The position numbers and the translations under genes were made by a program. From Aquila chrysaetos chrysaetos (taxonomy: Eukaryota > Chordata > Aves > Accipitriformes > Accipitridae): a stretch of 64,000 bases of DNA. Below are positions 29,187 through 41,856 of this stretch, in pieces. The stretch spans positions 11,968,698 to 12,032,697 of the forward strand of contig NC_044024.1 of the NCBI RefSeq assembly GCF_900496995.4. The letters are read 5' to 3'. The notes under the pieces are model-generated. The model saw nothing but the letters and a program-made list of their open reading frames with translations, did not search any database and was not told where the DNA came from. Every line of letters starts with the position of its first letter. The stretch's first letter is position 1.

Positions 29187-29346
29187 TTCCAGGGAGACTT
29201 TACTCATGTGGCTCACTTGATTGCAGCATGTGTTTCACATTCATGAGTGACTGTATGATGATCTCCATGGTCAGGTCCACCCCTCTATCACGAGCCCATT
29301 TGTATGTTGTATCTCTCCCTAGATGTCCCCATGTTTCATGGGCCCA

Positions 29347-30089
29347 TCAAGCTATGAATAGCTCATGCTTATGCTCCCAGTCCAGGTCCACCCAAGCTAC
29401 TTCAATTTTGGCAGCCTTCTCTACTTGTTCATTGTTGCAATGTTCAGTAGTGCGGCTTTTGGGCATGTGAGCATCTACATGACATACCTTTAGAGAGATG
29501 TTCTCTACCCGGGCAGGGATGTCCTGCCACAATGCAGCAGCCCAGATGGGTTTACCCTTGCACTGCCAGTTGGTCTTCTTCCACTGCTGTAGCCACCCCC
29601 ATAGGGCATTAGCCACCATCCAGGAGTCAGTATAGAGATAAAGTACTGGCCACTTATCTTGTTCAGCAAGCTCTAGAGCTAGTTGGATGGTTTTTAATTC
29701 TGCAAACTGACTTGACTCACATTCTCCTTCAGTGGCTTCAATGACTTGTCATGTGGGACTCCACACAGCAGCTTTCCACTTCAGTGGTTTCCTACAACAT
29801 GACAGGATCCGTCAGTAAACAAAGCATAACACCTTTCATCTTCTGATAACTCGTTATATGGTCGTGTCTCTTGGGCATGAGCCACCTCCTCAGGCAATGC
29901 TCCAAAATCTCTGCCTTTTGGCCAGTCCATGATCTCTTCCAGGATTCCTGGGCGGTTGGGTTTCCCCAGTCGAGCTTGTTGCGTGATCAATGCTACCCAC
30001 TTACTTACTCCATGTAGCGCTGGTTGCACAACATGTAGAGGGGATGTTTCCTTTGAACATCCAGTGTAGCATGGGCAATCGCGGTGCAA
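29347..30089 (-). pseudogene. RNase H region of the element (fossil)
   Basis: The minus strand carries YALFTDGSC, the RNase H TDGS core, and then a downstream part with VANALWGWLQQW and CHVDAHMPKS, typical of retroviral RNase H. The region is broken. It sits between reverse transcriptase and integrase as expected. Confidence 0.85.
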
Positions 30090-31113
30090 GAGGAGATATG
30101 CTTCTGTACCAACAACTTCTGAAGTCGCTCAAACCCCCTTATATGCTGCTAGTATCTGTTTTTCAGTCGGGGTGTAGTGGGCTCCTGATCCTCAATACCC
30201 CCAGCTCCAAAACCCTAATGGTCAACCTTTGATTTCTCCTGATGTTTTCTGCCAGAGGCTCCAGGTGAGACCATGCTCCCCAGCTGCAGTGTAGAGTACA
30301 TTTTGCACAGCTGGTCCTGTCTGGACAGGCCCAAGAGCTACCGCATGAGCTATCTCCTGTATGATACGCTCAAAGTCTTGTTGTTGCTCAAGGTCCCATG
30401 CGAAATAGTTCTTTCATGTTACTGGATAAAGAGGGCTCACAAGCTGACTATAACCTGGAACATGCATTCTCCAGAATCCCACAAGGGCTAGGAAAGCTTG
30501 TGTTTCCTTCTTGTTAGCTGGTGGAGACAGTTGCTATCTTGCTGATCACATCCATAGGGACATGATGCCATCATCCTGCCATTTTTATTCCCAAGAACAG
30601 AATCTCCTATGCAGGTCCCTTGACTTTGCTTCTTTTTATGGTGAAACCAGCTTTCAGAAGAATCTGAATTACTCTTTTTCCCTTCTCAAACACTTCTTCT
30701 GCCTTGTTGCCCCACACGATGACATCATCAATGTATTGTAGATGTTCAGAGGCATCACCCTTTTCCAGTGCACTTTGGATTATTCCATGACAAATGGTAG
30801 GGCTGTGCTTCCACCGCTGGGGCAGTCAATTCCAGGTGTATTGAACACCCCTCCACATGAAAGCAAGCTGTGGCCTGCATTCTGCTGCGAAAGGAATTGA
30901 AAAAAACGCATTGACAATGTCAATTGTAGCATACCACTTGGCTGCCTTTGACTCCAGTTCATACTGGGGCTCTAACATGTCTGGTACAGCAGCACTCAGT
31001 GGTAGTGTGACTTCATTCAGGCCACAATAGTCTACTGTTAACCTCCACCCTCCGTCAGACTCTTGCACTGGCCGTATGGGACTATTAAAAGGTGAGTGAG
31101 TCTTGCTGATCAC
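30090..31113 (-). pseudogene. Reverse transcriptase region of the element (fossil)
   Basis: The minus strand shows GGWRLTVDYCGLNEVT, then YATIDIVNAFFSIP (the first catalytic aspartate motif) and QLAFMWRGVQYTWN, the order seen in retroviral reverse transcriptases. Polymerase sequence continues towards 30090 in broken form. Confidence 0.87.
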
Positions 31114-31230
31114 TCCTTGGCTCTCCAGTTGATGAATCAGCTCATGGATGGGAGCCAGGGAGTCTCAGTTCATGCACTATTGCCGCCGAGGCACCGTCCT
31201 GGTAGCGATAGGCACCTGCTGTTCTTCAAC

Positions 31231-31600
31231 TCACAGCAATCCCACAATGAAGGGATCTTCCAAGAGGCCAGGCAGGGTAGATAGCTGTTTGATCTTCTCT
31301 GTGTTCACAGTGGCTACACCAAAAGCCCATCGGTGCCCTTTTGGGTCCCTGGAGTACCCTCTCCTGAGGTAGTCTATGGCAAGGATATGAGGGGCCTCTG
31401 GACCAGTCACAATGGTGTGCTTTTGCCTCTTGTCCCCTGTTAAGCTCACCTCAGCCTCCAATAGACAATTTTTGGCATCTCTCTGTCAGTCCAGAGATCC
31501 CAATGGGTCCTGTGCCCCTATACCCTGATGGCACCAGCATACATTGTGCACCACTGTCTACCAAAGCTTTATACTTCTGTGGGTCTGATGCACCAGGTCA
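31231..31600 (-). pseudogene. Protease region of the element (fossil)
   Basis: Between gag and reverse transcriptase the minus strand encodes a protease-like stretch with EAPHILAIDYLRRGY and RWAFGVATVNTEKI, as seen before RT in avian ERVL-like elements. The boundaries are approximate and the region is broken. Confidence 0.6.
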
Positions 31601-33436
31601 TCAAATCCACACAGTCCAGTAAACCTGGTCATCCCTTTCCTCCTCCTGGCCGGAGGCAGGGACCTCTATTCCTGTTCCTGGTCAGAGTATTCACTGTCTG
31701 ACCCTTTCAGTGCCAGACCAGAAGTCCCCTCACCAGGATCAAAGGAAGTGATTTCAGTCCTTCTATGTCTGGGAGATCGCCGATTGCCTTCTTGGGTGTC
31801 TAGAGCAACTAAGCTGACAGTCTTCTTGGGTGACCCCTACATAACAGCTGTCTTCCCTCTCAGTTCGTATACAAGGGTTTCCAGCTTAAAGGTGGGTTCA
31901 CCACCCCACTTCCTCATGTCCTCCCCCTGGTCACGCAGGAAGAACCAGAGTGCACCACGCGGCATACGCCCGGGGCTCCCTTTCCCTCTGACCAGGGGAG
32001 GAGGGGACTGACTTATTGGGGCAACCCTGACAGCCAAGGCACTGGCCCATGGGGGTGAGGACGGACAGAGATTTTCTTCAAAGTTTTGGAGCCAAGAAGA
32101 CACTCTCTCCACAGTTGGTGTATCCATATCCAGGCAATACATCGTCACCAAGCTGTTAGAATATGACACTAGGGCACCTTCATCCACATGGCCCATGTGC
32201 ACAGGACATCTTCTGGATCTTTGGAAATCTCATCATCATCTAAGTCACTGTCAATGACTTCCAGCACTGCTAACTCTCTCAGGTACTGGATGCCTTCATC
32301 TGCGGTAGTCCACTTTCATGAGTAGTTCACAAGATCTTCCCTGAACGGATATCTTGCCCTCACACTTGAGAGGAGCCATCTTCAGAGACTGCAAATTGCT
32401 GCCTCTTTTCCAATTCTTCTCAATTCCCCGGTTCCTAGCAAGGGATCCCAGCTGTCGGGCTTCCTTACCTTCTGATTGCTGACTGTTGGCCCCGTTACAC
32501 CAGCATCGGAGCAGCCAGGCAGCAATCCACTGACCTGGCTGGCGGCTGTAATCTTTCTGTATGTCTCAAAGTTCTGATGAGGTCAGAGACCGGGTAGTTT
32601 CCGCTTCTTGTCTGATTTCCCTCACTCCTTTCTCCAACTTCTTTGCTGAAGGACCAGCTTCTTGATCAAACCCTTCCTCTTCTTCCTCCTCCCTTTCTAA
32701 TCGATGATATGGACCTGTTGACCTCCTTGTCCACTTTCTTTTTCACTACTGAGACAATTACTATAGTTGTTGTTTGGGTCCCTATCTCAAACATGGTGTC
32801 CTCAGATGCAATTTGGGTCCCTATCTCTACTATCATGTCCTCAGATGTAGTTTGCACCCCGGTCTTAGTCAAGGTATTCTCAGAAGTGGTTTGGGTCCCT
32901 GCCTTAAGCATAGTCCTCTGATAGTACTGAACCATGTCTCGGTAGGCACAAGCCAAGCCTTAGTAGAGTGCTAGAAGCTGCTGGTTTTCATTGGGGTGGG
33001 CAAGGCACCCCTCTATCAGGTGGCACATCAGTTTGCCAGGGTTGCTTGCCTGTTCAGGTGTAAAGTCCCAGGCTATGGGAGGTGAAAACTGCCCTAGGCA
33101 CCTGCCCAAATCCTTCCACACACCCTGCCACCCAGGGACCGGCCACCTCAGGGCACATTTCAGTATCGCCTCACCCAAAAGTTGTCTTCTCTTACACCAG
33201 GACAACACCAGATTCCACAAACCCCATAATATGCCAACAGTGTTAATTAGTAGTATTAAACAGCTCATGTAAGGGTGAACAAGGACCTCAGGAGCCTGCA
33301 TAAGAAAACCACCCACTTTGGGCCTGGGTAGAAAGAGGGAGATGTATTCCCTCATCCTCTCCACAAGATAGCTCCCCCAGCACAGCAAGGCTACCAATGC
33401 CAGGGAAAAGCAGAAAGCCATTGTTTGTACTAACAT
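31601..33436 (-). pseudogene. Gag-like region of the element (fossil)
   Basis: After the primer site the minus strand has a first open stretch with a hydrophobic N-terminal segment (33436-32960), then a stretch with 13-residue repeats (about 32770-32915) and a C-terminal part (32202-31837). By position this is gag. The sequence is divergent from textbook gag, so assignment rests on layout. It is broken. Confidence 0.6.
32770..32915 (-). repeat. 39 bp tandem repeats within the gag-like region
   Basis: On the minus strand about 3.4 copies of a 39-base unit encode GTQTTSENTLTKT, GVQTTSEDMIVEI, GTQIASEDTMFEI and then GTQTT. The frame-preserving repeat unit suggests an elongated, perhaps coiled, spacer in the ancestral protein. 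Confidence 0.8.
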
Positions 33437-33564
33437 GTTCCCAAGCTCAGCGAAATAAAGAGATAAGCAGTGTAGCCAACAATCTCTGTGACCCGCACAG
33501 ATGCTTGCTACTTAATAACTACTATAGCTATAGCATGCTTAATGCAAAACTGCCATTATCTTGA

Positions 33565-33582
33565 GCCCCACGTTGGGCACCA
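33565..33582 (-). other. Primer-binding site, lysine tRNA type
   Basis: The minus strand reads TGGTGCCCAACGTGGGGC a few bases after the 5' LTR. It differs at one base from the classical tRNA-Lys(1,2) primer site TGGCGCCCAACGTGGGGC. Confidence 0.85.
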
Positions 33583-33590
33583 AAAAGGAC

Positions 33591-34177
33591 TGTGGTGGGT
33601 TGGCCTTGGCTGAATGCCAGGTGCCCACCAAGCTGCTCTGTCACTCCCTTCCTCAGTAGGACAGGGCGGGAGAAAATAAGATGGAAAAGAACTCGTGGGT
33701 CAAGAAAAAGACAGTTTGATAAAGCAAAAGCAAAAGCAAATGTCGTGCACGGAAGCAAAGGCAAACAAAAGATTTATTCTCTACTTCCCATCAGCAGGCC
33801 ATGTCCAGCCACTTCCCGGGAAGTAGGGCTTCAGTAGGTGTAGCAGCTGCTCTGGAAGACAAATGTCATAAATGCCCCCACTCCTCCTCCTTTCTCTTAG
33901 CTTTTATTGCTGAGCAGATGTCCTATGGTATGGAATCTCCCTTTGGTCAGCTTGGGTCAGCTGTCCTGGCTATGTCCCATCCCAAGATCTTGCCCACCCC
34001 CAGCCTACTGGTGAGGGGGGAATGTTGGAGAGACAGCCTTGATGCTGTGGGAGCACTGCTCAGCAGCAGCCACAACACTGGTGTGTTATCAACACCTTTC
34101 TAGCTACCAATACAGAGCACAGCACTCTGAGGGCTGCTAGGGGGAAAATTAACTCCATCTCAGCCAGACCCAATACA
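33591..34177 (-). repeat. 5' LTR of the ERVL-like element
   Basis: The 587 bp copy pairs with 26919-27505. Outer terminus CAATACA on the + strand is TG...CA when read on the minus strand. It is followed by the right target-site copy GCATC at 34178-34182. Confidence 0.93.
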
Positions 34178-34182
34178 GCATC

Positions 34183-37100
34183 TTAGGGAAAAACATATTT
34201 TATAAGTGAAAGGAGATCTCTGAGATGACTAACTGTGGCTTGATGGGTTTGCAAACAGTGTCACAGCTACTGCCCCCATGGCTCTGCCACCCTGGTGCGG
34301 TGACACAGCCTGGTGGCACAACCCGACACGGCTTGCTTGGCCATGCAGTGGGGAGGGGGGCCTGGATCCTCTCCTGAGGAGGTCTGGAAGGGACAAGGGG
34401 AGAATTAAATAGGAGGTGAATAGCAGAAGCAGGGCTCCCCGCTGAGCCCCCAGAAGAGAGGAGCGGGAGGGAGCCAGGGGGAGCTGCTTGGAGGGCTGGT
34501 GCTTCCCACGGTGCCTGAGAACCTGAGCCCTGGGCTCAAGGGCAGAGGAACAGGCTTATCTGGGCATGACCTCACGCTTGTGGGAAGCCTGCTGAGAGCC
34601 GGCATGGCCCTGGCACTGCAGGTGGGACAGGACCTTGCCTGCGGGCCCTGGGCACGGTCACTGGTTGCTGCAGGGGGGTTTGTCTGGAGATGGGGATGTT
34701 GTCCTGGAAGCACGTGCTGGGCAAGGAGCGCCAGGGCAGTGGGGGCAGAACCAGGGCAGTGGGGCAGGGGCTCTGCAGGACACCAGGCTCCTGGAGCGTG
34801 AGATTTTACTCCCCTGGGCTTGGCTGCATCCCTACCTGGAGAGGCTGCGACACACATACCCTCCACCTGGCTCTCGCTCCCGGTTCTGGGTGTTACAGCA
34901 AACATGGGGAAGCTGGTGCCAAGGTAAGGAGCCCTGATACAGCCTCGTCCCTGCTGCCAGCCTGTGGCCATGCAAAGCGCTGCCAGCTTGTGCCCCGATT
35001 AACTCATCACACGTCCCACGCTGCAGCTGGGGCTTGGGCCTCTTCCTTTGTTCCAGCCCCGGTTCACGGGTCTGCAGCTGCTTCTCCAAGGACTGTACCC
35101 AGCGGCAGCTCCAGCCCACGGCATCTGCTCTGAAACACTCCCCAGAACATGTCCCTCCTGAACAGCCCTGCCACCCCTAGCCTCGGCCACCCGCATTTCC
35201 CCGTTTCACAGCTCTGAGCAGTGGCTGCCAGGCACCCTGGCACCCATTTCCTCTCCCCTCCAAGGATGAGCATAGCCAGAGCAAAGCTCAGGAAGCCCCC
35301 CCCCCACATGCATCTCCCTCTACCCCACACAGCTCAAGCTGCCCCGAAGAAGTGCCCTATGTGGTTTTCGTGAGCTGGGCTGAGGCCTTGCAAACTTGAC
35401 ACTTGCCAGCCACTACACAGGCAGCAGTAGCTCAGGGGTGTAGCAGTGTCCCCAAACAGCGTCACCCACTGCGGCAAGACCACATAGCTGGTGACCGGCT
35501 GGAGATGGAGTGGCTGCCAACACTGCAGGGGAATTGGGACCATGGCAGCAGGGATGGGAGCTGCCTCCTCCCCACCATGGCACTGGGATGCCAGAGGTGC
35601 TGTCGGAACCTTCCCTGTGAAAGCTACGCACACTGTGGGGTCCCTCCCTGCTGAGCTGGGAGTGGCGTGGGAGAGGCAGCGGGGAGAGGAATGTGCCTGG
35701 GCTGCTGAGTCGCCTCTTGGAGACACAACACTGCAAGCAGGGGCTTGTCCCCGCTTCACCACAGCCCCAGGGCTGGTAGCGGCTGAGCTGCGTGCCACCG
35801 CCACAGCCTTTGCCCTCTCCTCCTCAGCCATACCCAGCTCATACCTGGAGCCCCTTGTTATCAGGGACGTGCTGGGTGACAGGATGGTGGAGCAGGTAGC
35901 ACCATAGGAGGAAGCACCAGCCATAATTTTACCCTGATGGAGGTGCGTGGGCAGGTTGGGGCTTTGGGAGACAGCATGAGGCGTCTGTTGCTACACGCTT
36001 ATCTGCTGCCCATCGCTCCTGTGCTGGTTCCTGGAAAGCCGTGGAGGCGGCTGGCAGGCACCAGCTCATGGCCTTGCAGGGGGGAGCTTGGCCCTGCTGC
36101 AGCAGGCTCTGCTCAGGAACTCACAGCAAAGGTGCACGGTGGCAGAGTGGGCTTCATGGCAGCAGGATCAGAGGAGGGGGACAGAGGGGCACATAGCATC
36201 CCAGCTGCCTCTTGGCAAGGAAAGTGCCTGGGCAGAGGGATGGAGAGAAGCCACTCCTGCTGCTGCTTCAGAGGTGCCTCTGCCCTGCCCACGGATGATT
36301 TTGGGAGAAGCAGCCAAGGGCCATATTCCCATGCTGAGTCCCAGCTCAGATCCTGCACCACAGCCTCTGTGCCCAGATCGTACCCTGCACCGTGCTCTTC
36401 CCACCCAGCCCAGCCCCAGTTCCCCGTGGGCAGCGGGACATTCCCCCACAGGCTCATCCAGGCATGTTTGGAGCTGTGACACCACATGGTGCTGCCAGCA
36501 CTGGCAGTGGAACACCAGGGCTTGGGGACAGCAGTGTCCCTGGGGAGAGAACACTGACCTCTGCCTTGTCCGGACAAAGCAAGGCAACATCACCTCACGG
36601 GTGACACCCACCATGGAAAGGCTTTGATTTTGTTTTTCCATGCCTCAAGGTTTCCTCACATCATGCAGGCGCTCACGCAGTCGATAGCAGTCTTGGGCAC
36701 TCCTGGCAAACCCCACCCCACCCTGCCGCGGCATGGGTGCTGGATGCATCCCTGCTGCCATCACTGCCATGGGTTTGAGCCCCCACCTTGTCACCCTCCA
36801 GCTCCCCAGGGTGCCATAGCCCAGCTGCTGCCTGCGGAGAAGAATAAATCACAGAGTGGGGGCTATGCAGTGGGAGCAGGGGAACAAAATGGCTTTTCAT
36901 GCCATAATCCTTTGTAATAAAGCACCAGGGGGAAGAAAGACGATAAACAATGTCTCCTGTGTGAGCCAGCTGCTTCCTAAAATAAAGCGCTCCTCTCCTC
37001 CATCAGCTGCCCCGGCTCAAGCACAAGTGCGGGCACTGCCACACGACACCGGAGCTGCATCCCCCACGGGAGCATGTGCTCCTGCAGCTCCCAGTACTGC

Positions 37101-40100
37101 CCCATGGGCCAGTGGGAATCTGCAGAATGCAACTGGGGGGCCAGAAATGAGCGATTAATACTGGCCACTTTCAGGAGCAGGCCGTGAGGCATCGAAGGGC
37201 TCGGCACCCCCAGGCGCCAGCAACATGCATGCTGCTTGGCAAAGGCATGCAGCAAAGCTGCGTCCCACACCGGCAGCAACCCGAGCAAATGTGGGCAGCA
37301 AGGCGGGTTGCAGAGTGGCTCAGTGTGTAACTCCCCAGCTTTATTTAGCCCTTGGTGCTGGCAGGAGCTCAGTTCTCACCGGGGCTCTGGAGGAGAGGGC
37401 AGGAAGCTCTGAGTGCTCCTGGTTCATCATTACTCAGGCTGAGCCCTTGCTGTCAGGGGATAAGTAACCTCATGCTGGTAAACCTGGCCTCCCGGGCATT
37501 ATTTCAACAGCAGCAGCAACTTCTCTGCTGCTGGAGAAGGTGTCGGGGTGTGCCAAGTGTGGCAGCCTGGCTTTGCCAGCCACCACACAGCCCACAGGAG
37601 GGTGTACCAGTGCAGGTGTCTGTAGGCGTCTGGTTCGCTTTGCTGGTGCCTTTGCATCCACTGGTCAGGGATGGTGGCTTTCCTGCCCCATGGCCACAGG
37701 GCTCTCCAGCACAGCGCTGCTCCCTGCCGCAGGATGGGGACAGCTTGTTTGTTAACCCTCCCCTTGTGTCACTGAGTATCCCCACGGTATGGTCTGACCT
37801 ACAGTGCCACATCATACACATTCTCCCACCCCCTGGTGGCTTCCCATCAGCTCCGTTCCCAAAGGACCATGGTCACCAGCTCGCACAATATTTTCATTTC
37901 CCCATTACTTCTCACTCTTTTCTGCTTTCCGCTTTTACAGCCAAACACATATCCTCCCCAAAAACTCCCAGCAGGGGTTTTTCCCTGGCAGCTCGTGCTT
38001 GCTGCCCCCTCACCTCCCCTTTCCACCACGATCACTGTGGGGTTTGAGCTCTGCACTTGGCAGTGTGTCCACCCAGGCAGGGGAGACCTGGCAGGGAGAG
38101 ACTGACCTGAGTGATGCAGAGGTGGTGACACATTTTCCTCGGGGATGTGGGGAGTGGTGGGTGGGGGAGGACCCACACGAGGGAGCTGCAGCATCTGCCT
38201 GACTGCACAACCTGGCTTTGCCATATCCTGTTTGCTCTGGTGATAAACCTACACTTTCCAACGGAGTGTTTACTTGGACCATCCGCGGTGTGGGCTGGGG
38301 CCGGCGATTTCGTGCCATCCAAACCCGGGAGCTGCCCCAGGCCCCGGTCACTGCCACCTCTGGTGAGTGGTGGTCACTCACCACTTTCTGCCGCAGCTCC
38401 TGGGGGCTGCCAGATGGAGAGCAGCCAAGGGAAAACCCCGGCTGCCGGCATGCAAAAGCTTCCCTTGTGCTGGGCAATCCGTGCTGCAAACCAGCATGGC
38501 ACTGCGGGATGCGTGGAGGGTGCCACAGCCTGGCAGGCTGGGTGCACGGCTTGGAGGAGGGGGACACCGGGGTGCCCAGTGCAGGGCCATGCACAGGCTG
38601 ACTCAGGAACATCCTGCAAGAAAGGGGATTATGATCCTCCACACAAGCGTATGTGGGGTCAAATCCTCTCCCGGCTGAGTCAGAGGGGATGAAGCAGCGG
38701 CGGGGGCAGATGCCCTTCCCAGTTGCAAGCCCCGATCTGAATTCCCTGGTGCTGCTGATCACCAGGTATTTGCCCAAATTCCTCCTGCCAGTGACTCAGC
38801 CTCCTCCTCCCTCCTCTGCAGTGTTGGCCACAGCTCACCATCCGATCGAGTGATGGGAGGAAACCGTCCCAGGAGCGGGGGGATAGGCCCTGGCCAGGGA
38901 GAGGCATGGATATTGCCAGGAGGAGCTGGCACATATAACTTAGCTGGTGCCTGACGAGGAAAGGTGGCATCGAGCCCTGCCAGGAAGGCCCAGCTCCTGG
39001 GATGGCATCCTCCATGCGTGGATGGGTGCTGGGGCAGCCCGTGCTGCCGAAGCCACCAGGTTTCTAGGGAACATCAGCCTGGCAGGCATCCTGGCCTCCC
39101 ACACCACTGGCAACTGTGTGCCCATGTGTGCCAGGGTGAAAAAGGGAAAGTCTGGGGCAGGGATGGAGGGGAAGTGTTGATATAAAAGGCTTTTCTGTAA
39201 TACTTCTCCCCTTACTGGCTAATCCTCTGCTGGCACCAGGGACATTTTGGGCACTGCGTTGCAAAACGGCTTTCTCTTTATCCTCAGACCTGAGGATACG
39301 GGGTTTGGGCAAGGTGTCTGGTACTTTGCTGTGCACCATTCTGGCAGCGATGTAGGTGGGAGAAGTGCCTGGGCTGCCCTCATTTTGGGTGGGCACAATT
39401 GCATCAGCCATATGACCCACTGAGATGGGTTTGCTGGGGCTGGGGAGCTGCCCCCAGCTCCAACTGATGTCCCCAGTGCCAGGCTGGGGCTGCCAGCCCC
39501 TGTAGTGGTTTCATCGGGGCACAGACTTGGCCGTGCCAGCACTTAACCCCATGTCTAAACCTGCATCGCTGTGTTCCTGTGGTGGCCACAGTGAAAAAGT
39601 AACCCAAACCGAGGTGCATCGACACCCCTGTCCTCACCCCGCAGCACCCCAGCATGCAGCAAGCTGGTCCCATGGGCTGGTTCCACAGGCTTGAGGTGAA
39701 CGCTGGAGCATTGCTGGCTCCTGGCACCAGCAACCCTGCCATTTGTGGCAACCGCTGGGGAGCCGCAGCCCTCACCCTGGCTGGTGAACCAGTCAGCTCC
39801 ATAGGAAGGGGCTGCGCAGTTGGCAGGCACCTGGGATGCCCGGCACCGCTGGGCAAAGTCTCTACTGCCCACCTGTGCAACACAGGGCAAAGGGGAGGTT
39901 TTTGTGAGCACGGCAGTGCCAGGGACGGGGCACTCCTGCCGTGACCTTGCAGAGGTCTGAGTGACTCAGGGCGAGATAAGTCGACTGGGGGTTTTTCCAT
40001 GCCTGCAGAATGGCCCATTGAAGCACGACTAAAAGCACACAGGAGGGAGTGGCACTGGGTGCAGCCAGGGTGCTATGGGCAGCCACCAAGACCTCTCCAT

Positions 40101-41834
40101 CCCTAAAAGCCTGGCTGAAGAGAGGGGATCAGCTCTGCCACTTTGTGTTTCCATTCCAAAAGCTTCATTTGGTTCAGCTCATGCTCTGGCTTTCAGGGAC
40201 GGGGAAAGGGCTCAGGCTGGCTTTACGTCTGGGTTTGACCCGACTCCCAGCCTGGGTACATGAAGTGGCCAAGGGATTGCAAAGCCTCTCTGCAGGAGGG
40301 AGAAATGCTGAAGCAGCGAGAAGGTGCTTAACCTTTAGTGGTCTGCAAGCCCTGCCTGCTGCTCCCGAGCCCAGCTCTTGCTGACGTGACCTTTTCTACC
40401 TTCCGCTTTCACAGAAGGGTCCGAAGAGGCCCCCTGCCCCCTCCCCAGCACAGGGCTGAGCCTGCCTCTGCCCAGTGAGAGAAACCACCCCCAAGAAGGG
40501 ATAAGCCCTGCCAGGGCAATGAGCAGCTGCTGCCACCCTGGCACCACGGCAGCCCACCCTGGCAGTTGGCACTGGGAAAAGGATTCCCATGTTCAGGATA
40601 CGGTGCTGTCCTGGGGACATCAGGGTGCTGAGGGGCCACAGCCATGCTGGCATGTGCTGAGCTTCCCAGTGCTCAGCCTGGTGCAAGCAGCAGCCCTAGC
40701 TGGGCCTCAGCATTTCTCCCCACCACCCTCACCCCACGGAAAACCCCACACGCTGCTCTGACAGCACACAAACACCAACCTCTTACCTTCAGCTCTTTTG
40801 ATTCTGCTTTTGATTCTGCTTTTTAAGGGGCAAAGGCAGTTGCAGCCACACAAGCAGTGTTATTTGCAGGCTGCGTGGAGGTACTATGCAGATAGGCACC
40901 ATGTCCAGACAGGCGCAACAGCCCCATGTTTGTCTCCAGCTGACCAGGCTCACTAGGGACACTGGCCAAAACTGTTAGGTGGCAAGTCTGCCTCCACCTC
41001 CTCCATAAGCAGCCTATTCAGTGACCCTGCAGGCCAGGTGGAGGTGAGGAAATCCTAGCAGCATCCAGGAAGCCTCAGCATAGACCTGGAAGCACTATCA
41101 GACCCCAGCTTCCTCTTGCCCACACTGTGCTGGAGGCTGATGGCAAGACACACAGATCTCCACTCCTGCAAGGCAGGGGTAGGACCAGCCTAGAGGGTAC
41201 CCAAGGGGTCTACCGCATTAATCCATCCTTACAAGGCTGCAAAAACCTCCTTCAACCAAGGGCAGGGGTGGAGCTTGGCTCAAGGTGAAGAGAAGGGCTG
41301 TGCCAGGCAAGGGGAGAGCTCCGCTCTTAAGAACCAGGTGGACAGAGCCAGCCTGACCACAGCACCAGTGGGACCCAGGCCAGCATCCACATTGCCAGCA
41401 CAGGCACCTCCAGCCATGCAGGTGAAGAGCCAGCCCAGCTCCACAAGTGATGTTTCAGGCAGGGGACACTAACCTCTCTGAAGCAGGAGGCTCAGCCTTC
41501 AGGTGGGCAGGAAGGCTCAGGTTAGCCTCTACTTGAAGATGCACCAAGAAACTGCTATGGTGGTGGGACTGCTGGTGGAACACAGTGGCCTCAGCCAGCT
41601 GAGCCCCCAGCACCACAGCAGCAACACTCCCAGCTCTGGTCTCCCCCAGGCCACCAGGAACTGAGCCCTGCACAAACACCAAGCTGGACTTGCCCTGCAG
41701 GGAACCATCCCATATAGCCCTCTGAGCAACACCAAACCACCAGCACTGGCTCCACCAGGCAGAGACCTTCCCACCCCCTGGGCAAGCCAAGCTGCAGCCT
41801 GAACCTTTGCCAGGGAAGAAGCCACAAGCCATAG
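34183..41834. other. Gene-free GC-rich intergenic DNA
   Basis: About 7.6 kb lies between the LTR element and the 3' end of TMSB15. Many short open frames occur on both strands, none with a recognisable domain or a convincing exon series. I see no RNA gene and no repeat family. Isolated AT-rich words such as ATAAAGC (36980) are not placed after any known coding sequence. Confidence 0.5.
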
Positions 41835-41850
41835 GTAGGTCATTACATTT

Positions 41851-41856
41851 TTTATT
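41851..41856 (-). terminator. TMSB15B: Probable TMSB15 poly(A) signal
   Basis: The minus strand reads AATAAA about 450 bases beyond the TMSB15 stop, inside a short A/T-rich block. This gives a 3' UTR of about 470 bases, a normal length for a beta-thymosin message. Confidence 0.6.

Larger units (their letters stand above)
27962..29346 (-). pseudogene. Integrase region of the element (fossil)
   Basis: The minus strand shows integrase-like sequence including YHIPYHPQASGRTERFNG and the basic C-terminal part ending near 27962. Further upstream it keeps YGEAWQIDYI and the region before it. It is interrupted by a nested solo LTR and is broken. It belongs to the pol region of the ERVL-like element. 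Confidence 0.85.
26919..34177 (-). mobile_element. ERVL-like endogenous retrovirus fossil (LTR-gag-pro-pol-LTR)
   Basis: A 7.26 kb LTR element lies on the minus strand: 5' LTR on the right, then primer-binding site, gag-like region, protease, reverse transcriptase, RNase H, integrase, polypurine tract and 3' LTR on the left. No envelope region fits between integrase and the 3' LTR. The 5 bp target duplication, the lack of env and the pol sequence style point to the ERVL (class III) group common in birds. The primer site is of the lysine-tRNA type, so an ERVK-related origin is the alternative. The two LTRs differ at about 6 of 587 positions by eye (about 1 percent), so the insertion is young, perhaps two to three million years if an avian neutral rate near 2 per billion sites per year is assumed. 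The coding region is broken by multiple disruptions, and a solo LTR of another family is inserted in the integrase part. It is a fossil. Confidence 0.92.

Noticed and set aside
34183-41834. A hidden gene between the LTR element and TMSB15
   Set aside because: Many short GC-rich frames, but none forms an exon series with matching splice sites and a recognisable protein.
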